Positions 1-8,467 of a DNA stretch of 64,000 nt are shown one piece after another (position 1 is the stretch's first letter; each line of letters starts with the position of its first letter). The position numbers and the translations under genes were made by a program. The notes under the pieces are model-generated. The model was not told where the DNA came from and did no database searches. It saw only the letters and a program-made list of their open reading frames with translations. Origin of the DNA: Bacteroidales bacterium (lineage in GTDB: Bacteria > Bacteroidota > Bacteroidia > Bacteroidales > UBA932); the NCBI GenBank assembly GCA_012510445.1, contig JAAZIA010000023.1, positions 1 through 64,000 on the forward strand, read 5' to 3'.

Positions 1-1
1 A

Positions 2-1795
2 CCGGATATAGAAGCAGAACAGCTCCGATCTTTTTCTGCCGAAGCCTCCCAAGCAGACCTCCCCGATGAGTTACTTAGCAAATTGTTATCTCTGTATAAA
101 GAAATATACAGTAAGGGGGTTATAGACAATGCCCGCTATGGCGAATTAAATCAGGAAACAGGGTTGGCTGTTGTACAGGGTAAAGTGGCAGATACCAAAG
201 CTCCGGCAGAAATTTTCTCCCTTTCTTCTGCTAAAGAGGCTTTTCTTAGCCGTTTGGATACATACACACGTTCAGAATCGGCTGCCATCAAGGCTATCGG
301 AATGGATCTTACGATTTTTCTTACCCCTAATCTTATTTACGATGAAAGCACTACATATGCCGTCCAATCCAGCAGCCTGCAAGACATCTCGTTTACTAAA
401 GGAATTGTTCATACCGGCCAGCGTATCATTAGTAAAGGAGAAGTAGTCACAAGCTATTCGGAGCAAATACTCAATTCTTTACGTGCAGAATACAGCTCAA
501 AAATTGGTTTCTCCGGTAATATCCTACTTCTTATTGTAGGACAAACCCTGTGGATAATACTTGCTCTGTTCATTATCTTCATCCTTATCAGGTCCATTGC
601 ACCAAAAATATTGCAGCGCATTCCCGAACTTGTATTCATACTCTTTCTATTTGTTTTGACAGTAGCCGGAGCTTCACTCTTATATAAAATTGAGCCTTCC
701 ATTTTATACCTGCTGCCCTTTCCGGTGATTGTGCTTTTTATGGATTCTTTCTTCCCTACCCGTCTTTCTCTGCCTCTTTATATTGTATTTCTTATTCCAT
801 TGGCTCTAATTACAGACAGTTATCAACTACTTCTGATAAATATTATTGCCGGAGGAGTAGCTGTTTTTGTATTCAGATTTTGGGGAAGTGGCTGGCAACA
901 ATTTCTCTCTGCCCTTCTTGTCTTCTTAGCGTATCTTGTTTCAGACATTTCCTTTCATTTGATTTCTGAGGGAACTTTTGAGCAGTTGAGCGGCGTGGTA
1001 TTTAGAAATTATGGGATGGCTTCTATCTTGATGATTGCTTCTTATCCGCTCGTATTTCTTATTGAGAAGATCTTTGGCTTTGTTTCTTTGTCCAGACTAA
1101 GAGATCTTGCCGATACAGGCAATAAGGCACTCCGGGAACTTTCAGAAAAAGCACCGGGGACTATGCAACATTCCCTCCAGGTTGCCAACCTGGCAGAAAC
1201 GGCTGCCAGGCACATTGGAGCGAATGCCCTTCTTTGTCGCGTAGGAGCACTGTATCACGATATAGGCAAAATAAACAACCCTCAATATTTCGCAGAAAAT
1301 CAAGCAGCCGGGTTCAACCCTCATTCCTTACTCAATCCAAGAGAAAGTGCACGTATTGTTATCCAACATGTGGAGGACGGGAAAAATATGGCAAAAAAAT
1401 TTGGGCTTCCTTTGCTCATAAGTGATTTTATTGAAACTCACCACGGAAGAACACGTACAGAAGCCTTTTATACAGCTTGGTGCAACGAAGGAGGAGACCC
1501 TGCCAATATAGAAGATTTCACCTACGAAGGCCAGTTACCAACAACACGTGAACACGTAGTAGTTATGCTTGCAGATGCTGTTGAAGCAGCTTGTAGGAGT
1601 CTGAAGGACTATACGCCCGAGAGTATTTCTGCTATGGTGAATAAAATGGTTCGTCATCGGATATCAGAAGATCAATTGCAAAATGCAGACATTACTTATA
1701 GGGAATTAAGAAAAATACAAGAGATCCTGAACGTTCAGATTCAGGAAATATACCATTCCCGCATTACCTATCCAAAAAGAAAACGACTGAAGTAA
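2..1795 (+). CDS. PgpH-like 7TM-HD phosphodiesterase (5' partial)
   Basis: Membrane-bound HD-domain phosphodiesterase of the PgpH family, whose characterised members hydrolyse cyclic di-AMP. The frame is open from base 2, so the gene starts before the window and the TTG at 83 is not its start. The visible order is an extracytoplasmic region (to about base 510), a block of about seven hydrophobic segments (about 520-1090), then a cytoplasmic HD domain. The HD residues are at 1256-1261 in LYHDIGK, and a further HHGRTR motif begins at 1439. The neighbouring menA operon converges, leaving only 8 bases between the stops. The family assignment is firm. The c-di-AMP substrate is inferred from family knowledge. 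Confidence 0.88.
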   Translation, partial: PDIEAEQLRSFSAEASQADLPDELLSKLLSLYKEIYSKGVIDNARYGELNQETGLAVVQGKVADTKAPAEIFSLSSAKEAFLSRLDTYTRSESAAIKAIGMDLTIFLTPNLIYDESTTYAVQSSSLQDISFTKGIVHTGQRIISKGEVVTSYSEQILNSLRAEYSSKIGFSGNILLLIVGQTLWIILALFIIFILIRSIAPKILQRIPELVFILFLFVLTVAGASLLYKIEPSILYLLPFPVIVLFMDSFFPTRLSLPLYIVFLIPLALITDSYQLLLINIIAGGVAVFVFRFWGSGWQQFLSALLVFLAYLVSDISFHLISEGTFEQLSGVVFRNYGMASILMIASYPLVFLIEKIFGFVSLSRLRDLADTGNKALRELSEKAPGTMQHSLQVANLAETAARHIGANALLCRVGALYHDIGKINNPQYFAENQAAGFNPHSLLNPRESARIVIQHVEDGKNMAKKFGLPLLISDFIETHHGRTRTEAFYTAWCNEGGDPANIEDFTYEGQLPTTREHVVVMLADAVEAACRSLKDYTPESISAMVNKMVRHRISEDQLQNADITYRELRKIQEILNVQIQEIYHSRITYPKRKRLK

Positions 1796-1803
1796 GTACC
1801 GGA

Positions 1804-2694
1804 TTAAAGCCAGGAAAGTGTATATAATCCAATACCGGCAATCAAAGGCATCAGTGCTTTATCCAAAGCCGGTCCTTCTTTTGTTGTAACTATGAAAAGG
1901 TGAATTATAAATAAGGGAACTGATATCAAAAACAAAAAATTATCTGCTTCTATCTGCAGCGCATAAACAAAAGAAAGTAAAACTGCACAAACAATAAGTA
2001 AAAACTGATAGGTCTTTGCCGGTAAAGTAGTACCGGATTTCTTTATACGTGATAAAAAAACAGCCAGCGTATTTTTACCATGCACCTTGTCGTTTTCAAA
2101 ATCTCTTATGTTGTTTACATTTAATACTGCGGTACACAACAATCCCATAGCCGAAGCCGTATAAAAAACCTTCCCGTCTAAAGAATGAACCAATAAGTAA
2201 TAACTCCCGGCAACAGCTACAGGCCCAAAAAAAAGGAAGACAGCCAAATCACCTGCTCCACGATAACCGTAAGGCATTCTACCTGCAGAATAAAAAAGCG
2301 CTGCTACAACGGATACGGCCCCTAATGTTAGAAAAAGAAAAGAGTCTACACGGAAAAAAGATCCGCAAGCCGTCCAAATCAATAACAAGCCTGCAGTTAC
2401 GGCAAGCAATGCCATAAAGACGGAAAAGTACACAAACGTTTTTTCTGTTATGTTTCCGTTTTGCAAACTCAGCGGTTTTCTTGTCAGTTGTACTTTATCT
2501 ATACCTTTTTTCCAATCTCCCAGTTCATTTACAAGATTAGATAAAATTTGAAGAAAACAACCGGTTAGACACAGTAAAACAACAACATTCCAGGAAAAAA
2601 ACCCTTGGTTGCGAGCTAAAAACGTTCCTGTAAGAACGGCAGAAACAGACAAAAGCAGTGTACGGGGACGCATGCTACATACTACGGACCACAT
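1804..2694 (-). CDS. menA: 1,4-dihydroxy-2-naphthoate polyprenyltransferase MenA
   Basis: UbiA-superfamily integral membrane prenyltransferase that attaches the polyprenyl tail to DHNA in menaquinone synthesis. The 296-residue protein has about eight to nine hydrophobic helices. The first polar motif reads NELGDWKKGID and the second NNIRDFENDKVHGKNT, corresponding to the two Asp-rich, Mg-diphosphate-binding motifs of the family. In the first motif the usual ND is NE, a conservative change. The gene lies 6 bases after the LytTR regulator on the same strand, so it is probably the last gene of that operon. A UbiA enzyme with another substrate is possible, but the length and motifs fit MenA best. 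Confidence 0.85.
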   Translation of the reverse strand: MWSVVCSMRPRTLLLSVSAVLTGTFLARNQGFFSWNVVVLLCLTGCFLQILSNLVNELGDWKKGIDKVQLTRKPLSLQNGNITEKTFVYFSVFMALLAVTAGLLLIWTACGSFFRVDSFLFLTLGAVSVVAALFYSAGRMPYGYRGAGDLAVFLFFGPVAVAGSYYLLVHSLDGKVFYTASAMGLLCTAVLNVNNIRDFENDKVHGKNTLAVFLSRIKKSGTTLPAKTYQFLLIVCAVLLSFVYALQIEADNFLFLISVPLFIIHLFIVTTKEGPALDKALMPLIAGIGLYTLSWL

Positions 2695-2700
2695 CTTGAA

Positions 2701-3468
2701 CTATTTCAGAAAAAACTGATTCAAAAAACTTTGAAAATCTTTCTTGTACTGATCGCCAATAGGAACACTGGCTTCTTTATTAAATACTATACGGTTTTGA
2801 ACTACCTCTGTAATTTTTGACAAGTTTACAATAAAAGACCTGTGGACCCTCATAAAAGTATCTTTAGGCAAACGTTCTTCTATAGTCTTTAAGCTAAAAA
2901 GTGTCATCACGGGTTTGCTGTTTTCAGAAAAAATGACGACGTATTCTCTTCTGCTCTCAATATACTGAATATCAGACATTTTCAATCTTATCGTACGGGA
3001 GTCGGCCCTTACAAACACATACTCACTGTCCCAACCGCTTATTCCTCGACCTTCCTCTGCAGAATCTGTGCTCTCTCCTTTGTCTTTTTGTTGTAACGCT
3101 GCATTTCTAAGTTCGTACTGTTGCTTTACCTTTTCTGCGCTTCTCATAAAATCTGTTAAGCTAAAAGGCTTTAAGAGGTAGTCTGTAGCATCTACCTGAA
3201 ATCCTTGTACGGCAAAATCTGAATAAGCCGTTACAAAAACAATGATTGGTTTTTCTTTTAAAGACCGTATGTATTCCATGCCGTTTATATCCGGCATTTC
3301 AATATCTGTAAAAATGGCATCTATTTTTTCCGTTGCCATAACCTCCATAGCCTCTGTTGGTCCTGTACATGCTTTTACGAGCTCCAAATAAGGGATTTTA
3401 CCCACGTACATAGCCATCTGTTGAAGCGCCAAAGGTTCATCATCAATAACAATACACCTGATTTTCAT
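2701..3468 (-). CDS. LytTR-family response regulator
   Basis: Two-component response regulator of 255 residues. The N-terminal receiver carries the acidic pair near residues 9-11 (VIDDEP), the phospho-acceptor D55 in FTDIEMPD, T80 and K100 in YLLKPF. After a Lys/Glu-rich linker, residues of about 150-255 form a LytTR DNA-binding domain (IQYIESRREYVVIF, FMRVHRSFIVNL). It follows the histidine kinase gene after 6 bases, so the two are a cognate pair. Target genes cannot be read from the sequence. LytTR regulators usually bind paired direct repeats, and none was recognised upstream of this operon. Confidence 0.92.
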   Translation of the reverse strand: MKIRCIVIDDEPLALQQMAMYVGKIPYLELVKACTGPTEAMEVMATEKIDAIFTDIEMPDINGMEYIRSLKEKPIIVFVTAYSDFAVQGFQVDATDYLLKPFSLTDFMRSAEKVKQQYELRNAALQQKDKGESTDSAEEGRGISGWDSEYVFVRADSRTIRLKMSDIQYIESRREYVVIFSENSKPVMTLFSLKTIEERLPKDTFMRVHRSFIVNLSKITEVVQNRIVFNKEASVPIGDQYKKDFQSFLNQFFLK

Positions 3469-3474
3469 AGACTA

Positions 3475-4512
3475 TTATTTTATGGGGAGCTGTAAATTAA
3501 CAATATATTCTGACCCTGTAGCTTTCATGGTCAGTTTATAGTTATTTCCATAAAGCAGGTTTAGGCGTTCTTTTACATTTTTAATACCTAACCCTCCTTC
3601 TTTTACCGATTTTGGTTTATCCGGGAAAATAGTATTTGTTATGGTAAAATAAAACCACCCCGGCTCTACCCAAAAGTTCATGTTAATATAAGTATCTTCT
3701 CCGTATACAATACCATGTTTAAAGGCGTTTTCTATAAAAACAATCATAATTAACGGTGGCAAAGGCACATTAGGCATGTCGCGCGGTACGGTAATGTCCA
3801 GTTTCACATTTTCTCCGTAACGTAACAGGTTCAAATTACAGTAAGCCCTAAATACTTCCATCTGCCTTTCAAAGGGTATAGTTGCATCGGGTGTACTCTC
3901 ATACAACATATGACGTAAAAGCCTGGACAAGCTCACTATGGCTTCTTTAGCTTTTTGATCGTCCGTATCTACCAGCACATGAATGTTATTTAATGTATTC
4001 ATTAAAAAATGAGGGCTAATCTGGAATTGCAAAAATTCCATTTTATACCTCATCAGCTTAGTATCTGCTTCATGAGCCAGCATTTTTTCCTTTATGCTGT
4101 GAAAAACAAGCCTTACGGCTACATTCATTCCCATAAGAAGCATAGCAATAACAAAATTGCTTAGTAAGGTAGATTCGTATGGAATGTAATTGGACCATCT
4201 GGCTCCATACTTAACATCCATAATGTCAATTATGGCTTCACAACCAAACACAATCCCCAACAGCAATGTAAAGAGAAGGAAGAAATACGTAAAATAATTG
4301 CTTTTAAATAAAAAAAGCGGAACGTAAATGTAGTGATGCAAAAGTAGGCCTATAAAAAAAGGAGACAATATGGCCCACAAAGCAAAAACATGCTGCTGGA
4401 TCAATAGCGGACTCAAAAAAGCAACTCCCGTAACACCCCATAAGGTAAGGTTTTCCAGCCTTCTTAGTTTCCTGAGCTCCTTATCAATTTGGTATTCGTT
4501 ATGTTCTGCCAT
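3475..4512 (-). CDS. LytS/YehU-type sensor histidine kinase
   Basis: Membrane histidine kinase of 345 residues. About four hydrophobic helices (residues 24-140) are followed by a His_kinase (PF06580-type) domain. The phospho-acceptor is H168 in QISPHFLMNTLNNIH, and the N-box of the ATPase domain reads IENAFKHGI, with a glycine-rich GGLGIKNVKERL later. No periplasmic sensor domain is visible, so sensing probably involves the membrane helices. It is the first gene of the kinase / LytTR regulator / menA run. Its start lies 40 bases after a strong terminator-like hairpin, so expression may depend on read-through of the leader described at 4553-4647. Confidence 0.92.
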   Translation of the reverse strand: MAEHNEYQIDKELRKLRRLENLTLWGVTGVAFLSPLLIQQHVFALWAILSPFFIGLLLHHYIYVPLFLFKSNYFTYFFLLFTLLLGIVFGCEAIIDIMDVKYGARWSNYIPYESTLLSNFVIAMLLMGMNVAVRLVFHSIKEKMLAHEADTKLMRYKMEFLQFQISPHFLMNTLNNIHVLVDTDDQKAKEAIVSLSRLLRHMLYESTPDATIPFERQMEVFRAYCNLNLLRYGENVKLDITVPRDMPNVPLPPLIMIVFIENAFKHGIVYGEDTYINMNFWVEPGWFYFTITNTIFPDKPKSVKEGGLGIKNVKERLNLLYGNNYKLTMKATGSEYIVNLQLPIK

Positions 4513-4552
4513 AGGAATTGTTGACGAAGATACGATTTAACTAACAGAATAT

Positions 4553-4583
4553 AAAAAAAAAGGCGGGATTAAATCTCCCACCT
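4553..4583 (-). terminator. Rho-independent terminator in the leader of the kinase operon
   Basis: On the minus strand an 8-bp stem AGGTGGGA / TCCCGCCT (one G-T wobble) with a 7-base loop is followed directly by a run of nine T. It lies between a good promoter (4654-4685) and the kinase start at 4512, so it could either end a short RNA or act as an attenuator. It would also stop read-through from the M16 gene upstream. Confidence 0.75.
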
Positions 4584-4647
4584 GTAAAAAGATTTCGCAT
4601 CTTTTTTGTGTACGTTTTTAGTTCAAAAAACCATTCATTATTTATCC
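4553..4647 (-). ncRNA. Candidate leader or small RNA upstream of the kinase operon
   Basis: A transcript starting just after the TAACTTTG element would run about 95 bases to the terminator at 4553. It holds a six-codon reading frame at 4618-4638 (M-N-G-F-L-N), an 8-bp hairpin at 4586-4606 (AAAAAGAT / ATCTTTTT with a GCGAA loop), and the terminator. AAATCT in the 3' part of the first hairpin can pair with AGATTT at the terminator loop. This is either an independent small RNA or an attenuator for the kinase operon. No known RNA family was recognised. Confidence 0.45.
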
Positions 4648-4653
4648 TGATTA

Positions 4654-4685
4654 CAAAGTTAATTTTCCTAATCAATAAATACAAG
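4654..4685 (-). promoter_or_regulatory. Bacteroidota-type promoter for the kinase leader
   Basis: On the minus strand CTTG (4685-4682), a spacer of exactly 20 bases, then TAACTTTG (4661-4654). This matches the Bacteroidota -33 TTTG / -7 TAnnTTTG pattern with one mismatch in the -33 box. It faces the terminator-containing leader and the kinase gene. Confidence 0.6.
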
Positions 4686-4765
4686 CTAGATTTAGGAGAA
4701 CTGTGTTATTATCTACGGACTCGTGTTTTTTATCAATGAACGGCCTTTTTTCTTCAACATAACGT

Positions 4766-5869
4766 TTAATAGCCAAATATGTCTTTTAAATCAAGTTTTA
4801 TCACCTCTCCGTACCCGGAAAGATAGTCCAAATCCAGTGCTTTTATATCACTTAATATGGTATATACAGTAGGCCGGTTTGCAATCCACTCTTTTTGAAA
4901 GTCAACTATATCCTGAAGCTCAATGGGTTGCACATGATTAAAGACTTCTCTCCTCATATCTTCCCACAATCCTTTGTCTTTGGCCTGGCGGTAATAGTTT
5001 AGCAAAGATCTTCCCATAATACGGTCTGTTCTTAGCGTACTGATCAACCCTTCTTTAGCCAATTCAAAGGATTTCTCCGACTCCGGCATTTCGTTAATAA
5101 TGTCATGGAAAGCATCCATGGCTTCACGCATTTTATCGTTCTGCGTAGCTATAAAACTTGTAAAAACATAGGGGAAATCTTCCTGAATACGCGCCGGCTC
5201 ACCATATCTGGCGCTGGCACTGTATGCCAACCCTCTGGCCTCTCTCATCTCTTGGAAAACAACAGCATTCATAGAAGAACCAAAATATTCGTTGTACATT
5301 CTAGCTAACGTATACGGAACGTTATCAAACGTTTCTCCTTCTCTGGCAGAGTAAGAAGCATAGTACAATTGATTGGCATCGTACTGAGCCAAATATATTT
5401 TGTTATCCAAAGTAACTTGTGGTATGAAATATTTTTTCTCGGGAGATTCTCTTGGAGTTTCACGTACAGGATACACAGAAGTAAAGATTTCACCGGCTTT
5501 TTCTATACTCTCAGGACCATAGTAATATACCTCAACACCATACGAGATCAAATCGTGTATCTTGTCTATTAGGGTTGCGGGATCTGTTTCTAGTAAGTCC
5601 TTTTCCGATATAATTAAGGTAGAGGGGTTCTCCGGTCCGTACTGAGCATACATTTGCAGGCGTTGGAAGCAGGTTCTTTGATCTGCTTTAGCATCTATTC
5701 TATTTTTCAACACATTAGTAATCAGTGACTTATACACCCCCATGTCTGGTTGGGCATCTAGTCCCAATTCCATAAGAAGCTCCAGTGACGGCTGCATATT
5801 TTCTGCCAACCCACTTAAGGTAATAGTACATGTATTTTGTGATACAGAAACATAAAACGAACAAGCCAT
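4766..5869 (-). CDS. M16 peptidase, C-terminal fragment
   Basis: This is the part of the interrupted M16 gene after the TAA. The ATG at 5869 is an internal methionine (FYEMACSF) and has no sign of a ribosome site or signal peptide, so independent translation is unlikely. The 367 residues form the non-catalytic C-terminal M16 module, including the R/Y-type substrate-clamp region (MREARGLAYSASARYG) that completes the active site in two-module M16 enzymes. The coding pattern is intact up to the stop at 4766, with no further lesions, so the stop at 5894-5896 is recent or is not a true lesion. Confidence 0.65.
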   Translation of the reverse strand: MACSFYVSVSQNTCTITLSGLAENMQPSLELLMELGLDAQPDMGVYKSLITNVLKNRIDAKADQRTCFQRLQMYAQYGPENPSTLIISEKDLLETDPATLIDKIHDLISYGVEVYYYGPESIEKAGEIFTSVYPVRETPRESPEKKYFIPQVTLDNKIYLAQYDANQLYYASYSAREGETFDNVPYTLARMYNEYFGSSMNAVVFQEMREARGLAYSASARYGEPARIQEDFPYVFTSFIATQNDKMREAMDAFHDIINEMPESEKSFELAKEGLISTLRTDRIMGRSLLNYYRQAKDKGLWEDMRREVFNHVQPIELQDIVDFQKEWIANRPTVYTILSDIKALDLDYLSGYGEVIKLDLKDIFGY

Positions 5870-5893
5870 CTCATAAAAAGCCCTCTTGATTTC

Positions 5894-7693
5894 TTATGCA
5901 CTCTTTTCTGATGTACCTAGGTAATTCAAGTAATCGAAGGCCACAGGCAGGGCATTGTCGTGAACACTTCCAACGTCAAAGACAATGGAAAGCGTGAACA
6001 TATCATTTAACGTATTAGGAACGTAAACCAGATGTGCTCCTTCTGAAAGCTTTAGTTTTTTAAAATCCTTGTTGAAATCTACAAATACCGGTTTTATGGG
6101 CCTAACCTTGGAAGCCAGCACCTCTTTCAAGAATGCAGAGGTACTATCACGATTCATATGTATTGGTGTGATGTCCGGCTTGTCAATTTTCTTATACGTG
6201 GGATCGGGACCTTGTTTTTTATAAATAATTGCAAAGTTGTCATCCCTAAAATGTTCGTTGGTGAAAGCCATCAAATCTTCTTTTGTCACTGACTCCATCC
6301 GCTCAATAAACTGTGTCTGTTGTTCCCAAGGGATATTATTTGTAAAGGCACTTACAAACATGTTTGCCCGCCCTCTGTTACTCTCGAGCCTCCGCATCAT
6401 AGACAGTTTGTAATTATTGATAATAGCTGTAAGCAAAGATTCGTCAAAATCACCTTGCTTGATTTTATCCAAACTACCCAACATAAGGTCTTTTACTTCT
6501 TCCAGTTTTTGCCCCTGTTTGGGATTTCCCTGCATGATCAGCAAACTACGATCTGCCAGCATATAGGAAAAAGCCATAGACTGCAATACCTTTTGCTGCT
6601 GATTAAGATCAAGGTCCATAATGCCGGCTGTTCCGTTACTAAGCACTTGACCAAGAACAGTGAACAAAGCGTCATCGTCCGAGGCTACATGCGGACCGTG
6701 CCATCCCATGGTAACATATTCAGACTCCAATCCCCATACATCGTATGATAAGGGTCCTTTAATAGGGTCTTCTTGAGTAAGGGTTCTTTCAGGCATATCC
6801 GGGTTGGGTTTCCAAGAACCAAAGTATTCGTCAATAACGGAAATCATTTCATTGGGATCAAAATCACCCGACAAACAAATAGCTACATTATTGGGAACGT
6901 AATACGTTTTGTAATAATTTTTAATGTTAGTAATGGAGGGATTCTTCAAATGTTCTTGTGTTCCCAGCACGGTTTGTGTACCATACGGATGGGATGGGAA
7001 CAGAGCTTCCAGCATTTTTTCCAGCACCTTTTCACTATCCATGGTAGAATACATGTTGCTCTCTTCATATACGGTTTCTAATTCCGTATGAAAACCGCGA
7101 ATAACATTATCAGAGAAGCGTTCTGCCTGAATCTTTGCCCAGTTTCTGACTTGGTTGGAAGGTATATCCTCTATGTAAACCGTTTGGTCATAACTGGTAC
7201 CTGCATTGGTTCCAATAGCACCAATGGCAGACATAAGTTTATCGTATTCGTTAGGAATAGCATACTTAGAGGCTTCCAGAGAGACACTGTCTATGCGACG
7301 ATAAATATCTTTCCGCTGCGTTTCATCCGTTGTTTCCCTGTATTCTTCAAACAATTCCTCAATCCGGTCCAACAGAGGCTTTTCCAGTTCGTAATTTTGT
7401 GTTCCGAACGTACTGGTTCCTTTAAACATCAGGTGTTCAAAATAGTGTGCAAGCCCTGTAGTTTCTGCGGGGTCGTCTTTTGCACCTACCCTAACAGCAA
7501 CGTACGTCTGAATTCTAGGAGTTTCTTTGTTAACCGTCATATATACTTTTAGACCGTTTTCTAAAGTATATATACGTGCGTTCAGCGGATCTCCCTCTAC
7601 GGTTTCATACGTATAACGGTGTCCGCATGACAATATGGCACCTAATGCACCGATTGTCAAAACAATGGCTTTAAATTTGTGTAAGACTGACAT
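5894..7693 (-). CDS. M16 peptidase, N-terminal fragment
   Basis: This is the part of the interrupted M16 gene before the TAA, 599 residues. It contains the lipoprotein signal peptide, the complete catalytic N-terminal module with inverted zinc motif HxxEH (H83, E86, H87) and the downstream glutamate region (ELETVYEESNM), and the first inactive module. It ends just after the linker into the second half. If translated it would be an outer-membrane or periplasmic lipoprotein holding all catalytic ligands but lacking the clamping C-terminal half, so activity is doubtful. An upstream in-frame ATG exists at 7699 (and a track start at 7723), but those precede the signal peptide and look less likely. 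Confidence 0.7.
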   Translation of the reverse strand: MSVLHKFKAIVLTIGALGAILSCGHRYTYETVEGDPLNARIYTLENGLKVYMTVNKETPRIQTYVAVRVGAKDDPAETTGLAHYFEHLMFKGTSTFGTQNYELEKPLLDRIEELFEEYRETTDETQRKDIYRRIDSVSLEASKYAIPNEYDKLMSAIGAIGTNAGTSYDQTVYIEDIPSNQVRNWAKIQAERFSDNVIRGFHTELETVYEESNMYSTMDSEKVLEKMLEALFPSHPYGTQTVLGTQEHLKNPSITNIKNYYKTYYVPNNVAICLSGDFDPNEMISVIDEYFGSWKPNPDMPERTLTQEDPIKGPLSYDVWGLESEYVTMGWHGPHVASDDDALFTVLGQVLSNGTAGIMDLDLNQQQKVLQSMAFSYMLADRSLLIMQGNPKQGQKLEEVKDLMLGSLDKIKQGDFDESLLTAIINNYKLSMMRRLESNRGRANMFVSAFTNNIPWEQQTQFIERMESVTKEDLMAFTNEHFRDDNFAIIYKKQGPDPTYKKIDKPDITPIHMNRDSTSAFLKEVLASKVRPIKPVFVDFNKDFKKLKLSEGAHLVYVPNTLNDMFTLSIVFDVGSVHDNALPVAFDYLNYLGTSEKSA

Positions 7694-7771
7694 AATCATG
7701 AGGTTAATTGTACAAATATACAAAATATTACTCTCGGCATTGAATTTGTATTTATTAATAATAAAAAGAAA

Positions 7772-8467
7772 ATGGAAGCTACTTCACCCGTATCAATGTA
7801 TTGGATTATTTTTATTGGTACAGCCCTTCTTAGCTGGATAGTACAAATTACCCTTCAGTCAAAATTTAGGAAGTATTCGAAAGTCAGAATCTCTGCCGGA
7901 TTAACAGGTGCAGAAGTAGCCCGTAAAATGCTTGCAGAGAACGGCATAACAGATGTTCAGGTTACTTCTGTCAGAGGGCAATTGACAGACCATTACAATC
8001 CCCTTACACACACCGTAAATCTAAGCGAGGGGGTATACAATAGCAACAGCATTATGGCAGCAGCCGTTGCTGCTCATGAATGCGGTCACGCACTTCAACA
8101 TGCTTCGGGTTATGCTCCGCTTAAAATGCGGTCTGCGTTAGTACCTGTTGTAAATTTTGCATCGCAATGGGTCATGTGGCTTATCTTGGCAGGAATGCTC
8201 ATGATCAGAACATTCCCTGCTCTTATGTTCGCAGGAATCATTCTTTTTGCTATGACAACATTATTCAGTTTTATTACTTTACCGGTAGAAATCAATGCCA
8301 ACAGAAGAGCTCTTGTCTGGTTAAACACAACGGGTATCACCAATTACGAAACCCACCCTATGGCAAAAGATGCATTGAAATCTGCTGCTTATACCTACGT
8401 AGTAGCAGCTGTTAGTTCCTTAGCCACTTTATTCTATTACCTCTCTATATTTTCCAGAAGACAATAG
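7772..8467 (+). CDS. YugP-like membrane zinc metallopeptidase
   Basis: Member of the Zn_peptidase_2 (PF04298) family, 231 residues, usual length. An N-terminal membrane helix (residues 10-28) is followed by the zinc site H102-E103-xx-H106 in AAHECGHALQH, then two or three hydrophobic segments and a second helix near the C terminus. The physiological substrate of the family is unknown. It is divergent from the M16 peptidase, with 78 bases between the chosen starts. Its 3' end overlaps the convergent glycosyltransferase gene by 39 bases. The start at the first ATG gives a short polar lead before the helix; M9 is an alternative. Confidence 0.85.
   Translation: MEATSPVSMYWIIFIGTALLSWIVQITLQSKFRKYSKVRISAGLTGAEVARKMLAENGITDVQVTSVRGQLTDHYNPLTHTVNLSEGVYNSNSIMAAAVAAHECGHALQHASGYAPLKMRSALVPVVNFASQWVMWLILAGMLMIRTFPALMFAGIILFAMTTLFSFITLPVEINANRRALVWLNTTGITNYETHPMAKDALKSAAYTYVVAAVSSLATLFYYLSIFSRRQ

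Larger units (their letters stand above)
4766..7693 (-). pseudogene. M16 insulinase-like zinc peptidase lipoprotein, interrupted by an in-frame TAA
   Basis: One M16 peptidase gene is split by a single stop codon. The TAA at 5894-5896 has sense sequence in the same frame on both sides: YLGTSEKSA before it and EIKRAFYEMACSF after it, with no insertion or deletion. With the stop ignored the frame is 975 codons, a normal size for two-module Bacteroidota M16 proteins. The chosen start is the ATG at 7693, which gives a lipoprotein signal with lipobox cysteine C23 (AILSC). The zinc motif HYFEH is at residues 83-87. A single change of GAA, CAA or AAA to TAA would explain the lesion. Sequencing error, a real nonsense allele, or read-through all remain possible. 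Confidence 0.8.

Noticed and set aside
5869-5896. A frameshift as the cause of the M16 split
   Set aside because: Both halves are in the same frame with eight codons between the stop and the internal ATG; a substitution explains it fully.
5894-5896. Recoded or suppressed TAA in this organism
   Set aside because: Many other genes in the window end normally at TAA and no other gene has an internal TAA, so code reassignment is not supported.
6320-7552. Three plus-strand reading frames (142, 102 and 154 codons) opposite the M16 gene
   Set aside because: They are antisense shadows of a well-supported M16 coding sequence and have no recognisable protein features.
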